Shown here piece after piece: positions 1 through 6,045 of a stretch of DNA of 18,054 nucleotides. A program made the translations under genes and the position numbers. A model generated the notes under the pieces. The model was not told the origin of the DNA, made no database searches, and was given only the letters and a program-made list of their open reading frames with translations. Positions within the stretch are counted from its first letter, which is position 1. Each line of letters opens with the position of its first letter. This DNA comes from JAAYYY01 sp032260445 (GTDB taxonomy: Bacteria; Chloroflexota; Anaerolineae; Promineifilales; Promineifilaceae), in assembly GCA_032260445.1 (NCBI GenBank), contig JAVVFG010000040.1:1-18054 (forward strand), written 5' to 3'.

Positions 1-661
1 GGGACACGAGGCAGAGCCGCTGCTAGAGGCGGCACGCGCACGCGGGCTCGCCGTGCAGCGCGCGCCGCGGCAGAAGCTGAGCCAGCTTGCCGGCGATAGC
101 AGCCACCAGGGGGTGGTCCTCGAGGCCGGTCCTTTCCCCTATAGCGACGTCGCTGAGATGCTTACCCTGGCGGCGGAGCGCGGCGAAAAGCCGTTCTTGC
201 TGCTGCTCGACCTGCTGCACGGGCTGCAGAATATCGGCGCGCTGCTGCGGACAGCGGAGCTGTGTGGGGTACACGGGGTAATCATCCAGGACCGCCGCGC
301 GCCGGACATCACACCCAGCGTAGTGACCTATTCTGTTGGGGCCGTGGAGCACCTGCTCGTGGCACAGGTAACGAACCTGGTGGATACGATGCGCAGCCTC
401 AAAGAGCGGGAGGTGTGGCTGGTGGGCATGGACCTCGGCGATGAAGCGCAGGGGGTGGGCGAGATCGACCTCGACATGGCGTTGGGAATCGTCGTGGGGC
501 ACGAGGGCGAGGGGATGCGGCGGCTGGTGCGCGAGACGTGCGATTTTCTGCTGCGGCTGCCGATGCGCGGGCACGTCGATTCGTACAACGCTGCTGTCGC
601 GGGGTCGATCCTGCTGTTTACTGCCTGGCAGGCGCGCGGCTTCCAGGGCGCCAACGGCTAA
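1..661 (+). CDS. TrmH/SpoU-family 2'-O-ribose RNA methyltransferase, RlmB-like, 5' truncated
   Basis: Likely transfers a methyl group from SAM to a ribose 2'-OH of rRNA, as RlmB does for 23S rRNA; the exact target is not provable here. The frame is open from the window edge, so the start and most of the N-terminal substrate-binding domain lie upstream; about 219 codons remain and the stop is TAA at 659-661. The SPOUT motifs are all visible: motif 1 LHGLQNIGALLRTAELCGV (about 210-270), motif 2 LGIVVGHEGEGM (about 482-517) and motif 3 LPMRGHVDSYNAAVAGSILL (about 556-615), whose Asn-Ala-Ala-Val segment belongs to the trefoil knot that binds SAM. The usual Glu-Ser-Leu-Asn in motif 3 reads Asp-Ser-Tyr-Asn, a mild variation. 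A second SPOUT gene starts about 16 bases later, so the two are probably co-transcribed. The family is certain; the RlmB assignment is moderate. Confidence 0.9.
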   Translation, partial: GHEAEPLLEAARARGLAVQRAPRQKLSQLAGDSSHQGVVLEAGPFPYSDVAEMLTLAAERGEKPFLLLLDLLHGLQNIGALLRTAELCGVHGVIIQDRRAPDITPSVVTYSVGAVEHLLVAQVTNLVDTMRSLKEREVWLVGMDLGDEAQGVGEIDLDMALGIVVGHEGEGMRRLVRETCDFLLRLPMRGHVDSYNAAVAGSILLFTAWQARGFQGANG

Positions 662-677
662 ACAGGGCCAGGTGCCT

Positions 678-1316
678 GTGGACGAGAACCGTTTCCAGAT
701 GCGGCAGTGCCACGACGAGGTATGCCGGTTTCGTTTTCCGGCACCTGTCGCGGCAACCGCAGTAGATTGCCCGCGCTGTGGGGGGCCGACGGAGCGGGCA
801 ATCGAATTTGCCGGGCGGGGCGCGCCAGCCCAGCAACCGAACTCAACGGTCGTGCTGGAAGCGCTGCTGGACAACATCCGCAGCATTTATAATGTCGGCG
901 CGATGCTGCGCACGGCGGATGGCGCGGGCCTGCGCCGCCTGCACCTCTGCGGCATCACCGCCACGCCTGACCATCCGAAAGTAGCAAAGACGGCGCTCGG
1001 GGCACAGGAGGCGGTGCCGTGGGTAGGCTATGCGAACGCGCTGGATGCAGCCGATTCTCTGCGACAACAAGGCTACGAGCTGTGGGGGTTGGAAAGCGGG
1101 CCGCGTGCCGAATCGCTGTTCGCCGTGCAGACCCTGCCGCAGAAGGTGCCGCTCGTGCTCGTCGTGGGGAATGAGGTCGCAGGGATCGATCCGGCGCTGT
1201 TGGAGCGCTGCAGCCGCGTGCTAGCGATCCCGATGCACGGCGTGAAAGGCTCACTAAATGCGGCGGTTGCCTTCGGGATCGCTGTGTACCATCTGCACTA
1301 TGGTGTGCCTGCCTGA
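678..1316 (+). CDS. TrmH/SpoU-family RNA methyltransferase with N-terminal zinc ribbon
   Basis: A second SPOUT-class RNA ribose methylase, 212 residues from a GTG at 678; a GTG at 672 is also possible. Either start leaves only a short gap after the previous stop and has a weak purine-rich site in front. The N-terminus carries Cys11-x4-Cys16 and Cys31-x2-Cys34, a probable zinc ribbon replacing the usual L30e-like substrate domain. The SPOUT domain follows: motif 1 LDNIRSIYNVGAMLRTADGA (residues about 59-78), motif 2 LVVGNEVAGI and motif 3 IPMHGVKGSLNAAVAFGIAV near the C-terminus. The protein is complete and normal for compact TrmH-like methylases. The target RNA is unknown; the ribbon suggests it recognises RNA differently from its neighbour. 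It probably shares an operon with the upstream methylase and converges on the TrmA-family gene. Confidence 0.85.
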   Translation: MDENRFQMRQCHDEVCRFRFPAPVAATAVDCPRCGGPTERAIEFAGRGAPAQQPNSTVVLEALLDNIRSIYNVGAMLRTADGAGLRRLHLCGITATPDHPKVAKTALGAQEAVPWVGYANALDAADSLRQQGYELWGLESGPRAESLFAVQTLPQKVPLVLVVGNEVAGIDPALLERCSRVLAIPMHGVKGSLNAAVAFGIAVYHLHYGVPA

Positions 1317-1334
1317 GCAGGCGATCTCCCCCTA

Positions 1335-1365
1335 CTCTGGCAGCCGTAGCTCAGGGTTGCCAGAG
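1335..1365. other. Inverted repeat at a convergent gene junction
   Basis: The arms CTCTGGCA (1335-1342) and TGCCAGAG (1358-1365) are perfect 8-base complements around a 15-base loop. They sit between the + strand SPOUT gene ending at 1316 and the - strand gene ending at 1351, and overlap the last codons of the latter. There is no U-tract on either side, so this is at best a weak bidirectional or Rho-assisted end signal. Confidence 0.35.
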
Positions 1366-2571
1366 CGAGACGGTAAGGGCGTGGTAGGTCTGGGGCAGCA
1401 TGTCGATGGGCTGAACTTCGAGCAGGTGGAACCCGGCCTGGACTAGCTGGCGGCTGTCGCGGGCAAAGGTGGCGACGTCGCCGCCGGTGTAGATGAACCG
1501 GTCTGGCTGCATGGCGGCGATGATCGCCACCATCTCCCGTGAAAGGCCCTCAGGGGGCGGATCGACGACAAGCACCTCGGGGATCACGCCAAGCGCCGGC
1601 AGGGCCTCCTCGACTAAGCCATGGTAGAGCGAGACGTTGTCCAAATCCTGGAGATTGGCGGCGAAATCTTCGACGGCATCGGGGGCAGCCTCCACGGCGG
1701 CGACTTCGGCTGCCTGCTCAGCGAGAAACGCGGTGAGCATACCGACGCCGGCGTACGCGTCAATAGCCATGTCGCCGTCCTGAACCGCAGCCAGCCGCAG
1801 CACGGTGTCTACAAGGAGAGTGGCCGCCGGGCTGGGGTAGAAGAAAGAGCCGGCGGAGACGCGGAAGTCGCGCTCGCGCACGCGGCGGATGATGTAGTTA
1901 TCGCCGACGAGGTTGGCGGCGGTACCGTCGGGGAGGACGACCGACACAGACACAGGGAAGTCGGTGCTGAGCTCCGGCGGCTCCAGACCGGTTACCTCCA
2001 GCGCCAGAAGGAGGGCATCATCGTCGCCGACGCGCAAGGTGGCGCGCCGCAGGCCGGGAAAGGCAGCGTCGATGTCCTGGAAAAGCTCCTCGAGGATGGG
2101 CCGGATCAGATAGCAGACCTCAATGTCCATGACTTCCTGGAGCTGGGGCGACCAGAAGCCGAGCCCGCCAGCTTCTGTGGGGCTGAAGGTAACGTCCATG
2201 CTGTAGCGCCAGGGCTCAGGGTTGGGCAGCGTGGCGCGAACGGGCGCGTCTTCGATCTGCCCGATGCGGGCCAACTGGTCGCGCACGATTGATTGCTTGA
2301 AGCTGAGCTGCTGCTGGTAGGTGGTGTGCTGCCAGTGGCAGCCGCCACAGACGCCAAAGTGGGGGCAGCGCGGCTCGATGCGCTCTGGCGCAGCCTCAAG
2401 AAGGGTGAGCAGGCGCCCGTGGGCAAAGCGACCTTTGTCTTTTTCTATCGCCACCTCCACGCGCTCACCAGGGAGGGTGAAGGGAACGAAGATGACGCGG
2501 CCGTTCTCGTCACGGCCCAAGGCGTCGCCGCCATTGGCAATATCAGTCAGCTCGAGGGTTACTGTTTCCAT
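1351..2571 (-). CDS. TrmA/RlmD-family class I SAM-dependent RNA methyltransferase homologue lacking the catalytic Cys and Glu
   Basis: 406 residues, the usual length for RlmD (RumA)-type RNA uracil-C5 methylases. A TRAM domain occupies about residues 1-55. The Fe-S ligands are Cys69, Cys75, Cys78 and Cys153. The Rossmann SAM-binding motif is AIDAYAGVGMLTAFLA (about 269-284). The family motif DPPRAGL reads DPPPEGL (337-343). The nucleophile motif SCNPAT reads GGDVAT, so Gly364 stands where the catalytic Cys should be, and the HVE general base reads HAL, with Leu399 in place of Glu. FFQVN reads FFYPS. The fold, SAM pocket and cluster seem kept while the known m5U chemistry should be impossible, so it may bind RNA or act by a different reaction. 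It starts 33 bases after the CPBP gene, probably in one operon. The start ATG at 2571 has no strong ribosome site. Family sure, activity unknown. Confidence 0.85.
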   Translation of the reverse strand: METVTLELTDIANGGDALGRDENGRVIFVPFTLPGERVEVAIEKDKGRFAHGRLLTLLEAAPERIEPRCPHFGVCGGCHWQHTTYQQQLSFKQSIVRDQLARIGQIEDAPVRATLPNPEPWRYSMDVTFSPTEAGGLGFWSPQLQEVMDIEVCYLIRPILEELFQDIDAAFPGLRRATLRVGDDDALLLALEVTGLEPPELSTDFPVSVSVVLPDGTAANLVGDNYIIRRVRERDFRVSAGSFFYPSPAATLLVDTVLRLAAVQDGDMAIDAYAGVGMLTAFLAEQAAEVAAVEAAPDAVEDFAANLQDLDNVSLYHGLVEEALPALGVIPEVLVVDPPPEGLSREMVAIIAAMQPDRFIYTGGDVATFARDSRQLVQAGFHLLEVQPIDMLPQTYHALTVSLWQP

Positions 2572-2604
2572 GGTGCAAGGGTCCGCTGTGGCTCGATAGG
2601 CCGG

Positions 2605-3228
2605 TCAGCCGATACGGCCGGTGGCGACGAGCATGGTAAAGGAGAGGATGAACCAGTGAATGAGAAAGGGATAGAGGAAAGATCCAGACTGCCAGGCGAT
2701 ATAGCCAAGAGCGGCGCCGCCAAAGATGGTCGAGAAGGTTTCCACCTCTGGTTTCCCGAGGTGCATGAAGGCAAAGGGGACGGCCTGCAGCCAGATGGCG
2801 GCTCCCGGACCGAGGGCACGGGCGAGCCCAAAGAGGATCAGGCCGCGCCACATGAATTCCCAGCCCCACATCTCGACGGCGTTAAAGAGGATGATGCGGG
2901 CGGCGCCTTCCGGTGCACGGGCTTCATAGAAGGCCATCATGCCCGGCTGGCGGGCGATGACCCACAAGACAAGGGCCATACCGGCACAGGCGAACACGGT
3001 CCAGCGCAAGCCGGTGCGCCAATTGCCGAGCGTCAGACCGTAGCCGGCCGGGCGCTCTTTGAAGAGGACGAGGATCAGGATCAGGGGAATGATGAAGTAG
3101 AGGAAGAAGCGATCGACCGCCTTGATTGCGGTCAGCCGGTGATTGTAGTAATCGACCATCGGCAAGATGGTACTCAGGATGACGAGTAGCGTGACGCGGA
3201 CGTCAAAATGGATGCCGCCGATCTCCAA
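2605..3228 (-). CDS. CPBP-family (Abi/Rce1-like) intramembrane metalloprotease-like protein
   Basis: 207 residues with several hydrophobic segments (roughly 11-27, 41-57, 76-92, 128-152, 165-180 and 184-203). Motif 1 is Trp-Glu-Phe-Met-Trp-Arg at 123-128, where the family normally has EExxxR; only the second Glu and the Arg remain. Motif 2 FAFMH (152-156) fits FxxxH, and His191 fits the third motif. CPBP proteins are glutamate intramembrane proteases that process prenylated proteins or bacteriocin peptides; most bacterial members have no known substrate. I chose the TTG at 3228 because AGGAGG lies 6 bases before it; longer forms would translate through the terminator at 3259-3290. It is followed by the TrmA-family gene after 33 bases. 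The missing first Glu makes activity uncertain. Confidence 0.75.
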   Translation of the reverse strand: MEIGGIHFDVRVTLLVILSTILPMVDYYNHRLTAIKAVDRFFLYFIIPLILILVLFKERPAGYGLTLGNWRTGLRWTVFACAGMALVLWVIARQPGMMAFYEARAPEGAARIILFNAVEMWGWEFMWRGLILFGLARALGPGAAIWLQAVPFAFMHLGKPEVETFSTIFGGAALGYIAWQSGSFLYPFLIHWFILSFTMLVATGRIG

Positions 3229-3241
3229 GGTAAGCCTCCTC
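3229..3241 (-). promoter_or_regulatory. Strong Shine-Dalgarno deciding a TTG start for the CPBP gene
   Basis: On the - strand AGGAGG (3235-3240) precedes TTG (3228-3226) by six bases. This is the best ribosome site near the gene's N-terminus and lies just downstream of a terminator, which supports the shorter reading of the CPBP protein. Confidence 0.7.
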
Positions 3242-3258
3242 ACGCGGCGGATTATAGC

Positions 3259-3290
3259 AAAAAAGGCCCAGCCATCCGACCGGGCCTTTT
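3259..3290 (-). terminator. Rho-independent terminator after the SWIM gene
   Basis: A 9-bp stem, AAAAGGCCC (3261-3269) with GGGCCTTTT (3282-3290), has a 12-base loop. Read on the - strand it ends in six T residues (complement of 3259-3264). It lies 24 bases beyond the stop of the SWIM gene and before the CPBP start, separating the two units, although some read-through is possible. Confidence 0.85.
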
Positions 3291-3314
3291 CAGTGTTGGG
3301 AATTACGGTACCTG

Positions 3315-3563
3315 TCAGTAAGCCGGTTCTCCCATCAGAACCATATTCTGCAAGACACGTTCCATGGTCATGGTATGGGTGCAAACTTTCCGGCTTCGAA
3401 AGAAGTCACAGTCACAACGCCAGGTCCCCTTATCATACGATACAAGGTGTTCGTGATTGTCCCCATTAATCCGAACCTGGAGGCTGTTGAACTCAATGCG
3501 ATCGGCGCGCTCTTCAGCGTAGATCTTCGATTTCTCGATCTTGCCAATCATCCCGTAATCCAT
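3315..3563 (-). CDS. Small SWIM-type zinc-finger protein
   Basis: 82 residues consisting of little more than a SWIM zinc finger: Cys50-x-Cys52-x8-Cys61-x-His63 fits CxCx(n)CxH. The flanking region (residues about 21-49) looks like the beta strands that usually precede the finger. SWIM domains bind DNA or protein partners in SWI2/SNF2 helicases, MuDR transposases and small stand-alone bacterial proteins; nothing here shows which. The first in-frame start is ATG 3563, since a TAA lies directly upstream; GAGGAG sits 11 bases in front, slightly far. It has its own sigma-70 type promoter (3700-3727), an attenuator-like hairpin in the leader (3607-3631) and a terminator after it, so it is a single-gene unit. 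Its partner and function are unknown. Confidence 0.8.
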   Translation of the reverse strand: MDYGMIGKIEKSKIYAEERADRIEFNSLQVRINGDNHEHLVSYDKGTWRCDCDFFRSRKVCTHTMTMERVLQNMVLMGEPAY

Positions 3564-3606
3564 GGCTTATCTAGCTCCTCTCATTGGGTAAACCTCACCT
3601 GTAAAC

Positions 3607-3631
3607 AAAAAACGCACGCAAGTTGCGTGCG
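3607..3631 (-). terminator. Attenuator-like hairpin with U-tract in the SWIM gene leader
   Basis: CGCACGCAA (3613-3621) and TTGCGTGCG (3623-3631) are perfect complements around one base; as RNA the loop would open to about five bases. On the - strand it is followed by six T (complement of 3607-3612). It lies about 60 bases after the promoter start and about 43 before the SWIM start codon, so it would stop transcripts before the gene unless overcome. On the + strand there is no U-tract. It could instead end a short RNA of about 85 nucleotides. Confidence 0.7.
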
Positions 3632-3639
3632 CCAGAAGC

Positions 3640-3693
3640 CTATTCGATTGTTGCCAGCCCATTCGAGATGGTCACTCTCCTCACAACATTCAT
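3640..3693 (-). CDS. Possible 17-codon leader peptide upstream of the SWIM gene
   Basis: An ATG at 3693-3691 opens 17 codons ending in TAG at 3642-3640, eight bases before the terminator hairpin. The ATG lies six bases after the -10 hexamer TATACT, so translation would have to be leaderless. The peptide MNVVRRVTISNGLATIE holds no run of one amino acid to explain classical attenuation. The layout promoter, short frame, terminator, gene is suggestive only. Confidence 0.3.
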   Translation of the reverse strand: MNVVRRVTISNGLATIE

Positions 3694-3699
3694 ATCACT

Positions 3700-3727
3700 A
3701 GTATAGCGCGGATAAAGTGGCTGTCAA
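3700..3727 (-). promoter_or_regulatory. Sigma-70 type promoter for the SWIM gene
   Basis: On the - strand TTGACA (complement of 3722-3727) is followed after 16 bases by TATACT (complement of 3700-3705). The -35 is a perfect match and the -10 has five of six. Transcription would begin near 3693 and run towards the SWIM gene. Confidence 0.75.
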
Positions 3728-3756
3728 TTTAAAACTTTGTGGCAGGATTAAAGAAC

Positions 3757-3785
3757 TTGACCCTGCCTCTCATCTTGGGTAAAAT
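3757..3785 (+). promoter_or_regulatory. Sigma-70 type promoter for the tRNA cluster
   Basis: TTGACC (3757-3762) and TAAAAT (3780-3785) are separated by 17 bases, each with five of six consensus bases. The start would be near 3792, about 50 bases before tRNA-Phe. It is divergent from the SWIM promoter, the two -35 boxes being 29 bases apart. Confidence 0.75.
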
Positions 3786-3842
3786 GCACACGCTTGAGTG
3801 GTAAGGGAAGTGTGGGGCCAGCTAACCCCGCTTTAACAGCAG

Positions 3843-3915
3843 GCCGGGATAGCTCAGTTGGTAGAGCACTGCACTGAAAATGCAGGTGTCCCCAGTTCGA
3901 GTCTGGGTCCTGGCA
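3843..3915 (+). tRNA. tRNA-Phe (GAA)
   Basis: A 73-base cloverleaf: acceptor arm GCCGGGA pairs with TCCTGGC (one G-U), the D-arm contains AGCTCAGTTGGTAGAGC, the anticodon stem CTGCA/TGCAG encloses the loop CTGAAAA with anticodon GAA at 3876-3878, and the T-arm carries GTTCGAGTC. The discriminator is A3915. The 3' CCA is not encoded. First gene of the tRNA cluster. Confidence 0.97.
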
Positions 3916-3938
3916 TATTTTTAAAAATATGATATAAT
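3915..3938 (+). promoter_or_regulatory. AT-rich palindrome and TATAAT between tRNA-Phe and tRNA-Gly
   Basis: A perfect 16-base palindrome, ATATTTTTAAAAATAT (3915-3930), follows tRNA-Phe, and an exact TATAAT lies at 3933-3938. The best -35 at the proper distance is CTGGCA (3910-3915), four of six bases, inside the tRNA-Phe 3' end. This may be a second promoter for tRNA-Gly or merely an AT-rich processing spacer. Confidence 0.4.
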
Positions 3939-3950
3939 TTTCAGCGACCT

Positions 3951-4022
<72 letters not shown>

Positions 4023-4029
4023 TTGCTTA

Positions 4030-4058
4030 ACACCGGCAGGCCCTGAGCCTGCCGGTGT
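4030..4058 (+). other. 11-bp GC-rich hairpin between tRNA-Gly and tRNA-Cys
   Basis: ACACCGGCAGG (4030-4040) and CCTGCCGGTGT (4048-4058) are perfect complements with a 7-base loop, followed by CGTTT. It may act as a partial terminator or as an RNase processing landmark; tRNA-Cys begins only five bases later and still needs transcription, so complete termination is unlikely unless there is another promoter. Confidence 0.6.
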
Positions 4059-4063
4059 CGTTT

Positions 4064-4135
4064 GGCGACGTGGCCAAGTGGTTAAGGCAGGGGTCTGCAA
4101 AACCCCCATCACCGGTTCGAATCCGGTCGTCGCCT
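4064..4135 (+). tRNA. tRNA-Cys (GCA)
   Basis: A 72-base cloverleaf: acceptor GGCGACG pairs with CGTCGCC, anticodon stem GGGGT/ACCCC encloses CTGCAAA with anticodon GCA at 4097-4099, and the T-stem ACCGG/CCGGT encloses TTCGAAT. Discriminator T4135, the base cysteinyl-tRNA synthetase expects. CCA is not encoded. Last of the three-tRNA cluster. Confidence 0.97.
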
Positions 4136-4154
4136 TATACTTAGTTCCTATTGC

Positions 4155-4184
4155 AAGCTCTTGCCGGTGGCAAGAGCTTTTTTT
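4155..4184 (+). terminator. Strong Rho-independent terminator after the tRNA cluster
   Basis: AAGCTCTTGCC (4155-4165) pairs perfectly with GGCAAGAGCTT (4169-4179) around a 3-base loop and runs into seven T (4178-4184). It ends the tRNA transcript 20 bases after tRNA-Cys and insulates the M3 peptidase gene. Confidence 0.93.
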
Positions 4185-4216
4185 ATTATTGCCGGTGCAG
4201 GGGAGCCGCGTTGGAT

Positions 4217-4229
4217 CTCCTCGGAGGAG
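4217..4229 (+). promoter_or_regulatory. Self-complementary Shine-Dalgarno of the M3 peptidase gene
   Basis: CTCCTC, one G, then GAGGAG (4217-4229) is a perfect inverted repeat; as RNA, CTCCT can pair with AGGAG over a CGG loop. The AGGAG is the ribosome site seven bases before ATG 4237, so the hairpin could hide it. Its stability is modest. Confidence 0.5.
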
Positions 4230-4236
4230 TAAGAAG

Positions 4237-5949
4237 ATGTTACGAGAGAAGCTGCCGGCGAGCATCGACGGCCTGGATGCGACACGATGGGAGACGTTTG
4301 CCCCATATTACGAGGCGTTACAGGAGCAGGAGCCGACTCCAGAGACCATCCCGCAGTGGTTGAGGGAGTGGTCCGACCTGTCGCGCGTGGTGCGCGAAGC
4401 GATCAGTTGGGTCAACATCGAGAAGTCGCAAGATACCACCGACGAAGCGCGAGAGCAGGCGTTTCTGGACATGGTGAACAACGTCTACCCGCAGGCGATG
4501 CGCGCGGAGCAGGCGCTGAAGAAACGGCTGCTGCAGATGGAGATCGACGACCAGGACCTAGCGGTGCCGCTGCGCAACATACGCAATGAGGCGGCGCTCT
4601 TCCGCGAAGAAAACATCCCGCTGATTACGCAGCTGCAGAAGCTGGCGAACACCTATGATAACCTCACGGGCGGGCTGCAGACAGTGTGGGACGCTGGCGA
4701 GCCCAGGAACCTGAGCCAGCTTGACGCGATGCTCGTACAGAAGGAGCGCGCGCTGCGCGAGCGGGCGTGGCAGGCGACCATGGCCCTGTGGCTGTCGGAG
4801 CGCGAGCGGCTGAACCAGATTTACACGGATGCGCTGGCGCTGCGCCACGAGGTTGCGGCCAATGCCGGGCTGCCGGATTATCGTGCCTACGCGTTCCGCG
4901 ATCGGGGCCGGTTTGATTACACGCCGGAAGATTGTTTTGTATTCCACGAGGCTATCGCGGAAGTCGTCGTGCCGGCCGCGCGGCGCATCCTGGAACGGCG
5001 GCAGGAGCGGCTGGGGCTAGAGCGGCTGCGCCCGTGGGACGTGCGCGTCGAGCCCAGCGAGGAAGAAGCGCTGCAGCCGTATTCCGAAGAAAGCGAGCTG
5101 ATCGGACGCAGTGAGGCGATTTTCGAGCAGGTGGACCCGGCACTGCGTGCGGCGTTTGCGACGATGGCCGCGGAAGCGCTGCTGGATCTGGATACGCGCA
5201 ACGGGAAGCAGCGAGGCGGTTACTGCAGCACGTTGCCTTTACGGCGCCGGCCCTTCATCTTCATGAACGGGACGGGGACCCATGACGACGTGCAAACACT
5301 GCTGCACGAAGCGGGCCACGCATTCCATGCCTTTGCCAAGCTGGAGCTACCGCTGATCTGGCAGACGGCAACGCCGATGGAATTTAACGAAGTGGCGTCG
5401 ATGGCAATGGAGCTCCTGGCAGCGCCCTATCTAACAAAGGAGTACGGCGGCTTTTACAGTGAGGCGGAAGCGGCGCGGGCGCGCATCGAACATCTCGAGG
5501 GTATCCTGCTGTTTCTGCCCTACATGGCGGTGGTCGATGCATTCCAGCATTGGGTCTACACACACCCAGAGGAAGCGGCAGATGCAGCCAAGCTGGACGC
5601 GACGTGGGACGGGCTGTGGCAGCGCTTTATGCCGGTAACCGACTGGAGCGGCTTTGAGGATGCGCGGATGACAGGGTGGCACCGCAAGCTGCACATCTTC
5701 ACGAGCCCGTTTTATTATATCGAGTATGGCATGGCACAGGTGGGCGCGCTGCAGATCTGGCGCAACAGCCTGGAAGATCAGGCCGGAGCACTGGCAGCGT
5801 ACCGCCGGGCCCTCGCAGCGGGCGGTACGCGCACGCTGCCGGAGCTGTTTGCACTGGCGGACGCTGAGTTTCGCTTCGACGCGGCGATGTTGGGGGAGCT
5901 TGTGTCCCTGGTGGAGACGACGATTGCCGGGTTGGAAGGCGGCGGCTAG
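4237..5949 (+). CDS. M3-family zinc oligoendopeptidase (PepF-like)
   Basis: 570 residues, typical for M3B oligoendopeptidases, which cut short peptides in the cytoplasm during peptide recycling. The zinc site is clear: LLHEAGHAFH gives His357, Glu358 and His361, and Glu385 in EFNEVA is the third ligand 24 residues on. Upstream sits the conserved RGGYCSTLP segment and FIFMNGTGTHDDV; the long N-terminal part is helical and charged, as in the family. No signal peptide is seen. I chose ATG 4237 because GGAGGAG precedes it and a strong tRNA terminator lies between it and the tRNAs; any longer form would read through tRNA-Cys. No promoter is obvious in the short gap. It is the only gene in its unit, followed 96 bases later by the DtxR-like gene. 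Confidence 0.93.
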   Translation: MLREKLPASIDGLDATRWETFAPYYEALQEQEPTPETIPQWLREWSDLSRVVREAISWVNIEKSQDTTDEAREQAFLDMVNNVYPQAMRAEQALKKRLLQMEIDDQDLAVPLRNIRNEAALFREENIPLITQLQKLANTYDNLTGGLQTVWDAGEPRNLSQLDAMLVQKERALRERAWQATMALWLSERERLNQIYTDALALRHEVAANAGLPDYRAYAFRDRGRFDYTPEDCFVFHEAIAEVVVPAARRILERRQERLGLERLRPWDVRVEPSEEEALQPYSEESELIGRSEAIFEQVDPALRAAFATMAAEALLDLDTRNGKQRGGYCSTLPLRRRPFIFMNGTGTHDDVQTLLHEAGHAFHAFAKLELPLIWQTATPMEFNEVASMAMELLAAPYLTKEYGGFYSEAEAARARIEHLEGILLFLPYMAVVDAFQHWVYTHPEEAADAAKLDATWDGLWQRFMPVTDWSGFEDARMTGWHRKLHIFTSPFYYIEYGMAQVGALQIWRNSLEDQAGALAAYRRALAAGGTRTLPELFALADAEFRFDAAMLGELVSLVETTIAGLEGGG

Positions 5950-5985
5950 GACCGGCGGTTGGCTTGCCCGGGCATCCGGCCAGAG

Positions 5986-6006
5986 TTATTATTAGATAAT
6001 TAATAA
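5986..6006 (+). promoter_or_regulatory. AT-rich dyad, candidate operator of the DtxR-like gene
   Basis: TTATTA (5986-5991) and TAATAA (6001-6006) form an inverted repeat with nine bases between them, within an A/T-only-like block that stands out from the GC-rich surroundings. A GATAAT -10-like hexamer lies inside (5995-6000), without a good -35. DtxR-type proteins bind 19-21 bp dyads, often at their own promoters, so self-regulation is plausible but unproven. Confidence 0.45.
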
Positions 6007-6045
6007 AAAGTCGTCAAGGTGGCGAAGAGCGCCGCGGAGAAGGTC

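Noticed and set aside
23..886. Open frame of 287 codons on the - strand opposite the SPOUT genes
   Set aside because: No domain; it spans two true genes whose SPOUT motifs are unmistakable.
2293..3189. Open frame of 298 codons on the + strand opposite the CPBP and TrmA-family genes
   Set aside because: It is an antisense by-product of high GC; composition is charged and low in motifs, and both genes beneath it have family motifs.
4078..4236. Longer N-terminus for the M3 peptidase, open back to 4078
   Set aside because: It would run through tRNA-Cys and a strong terminator, and a good ribosome site precedes ATG 4237.
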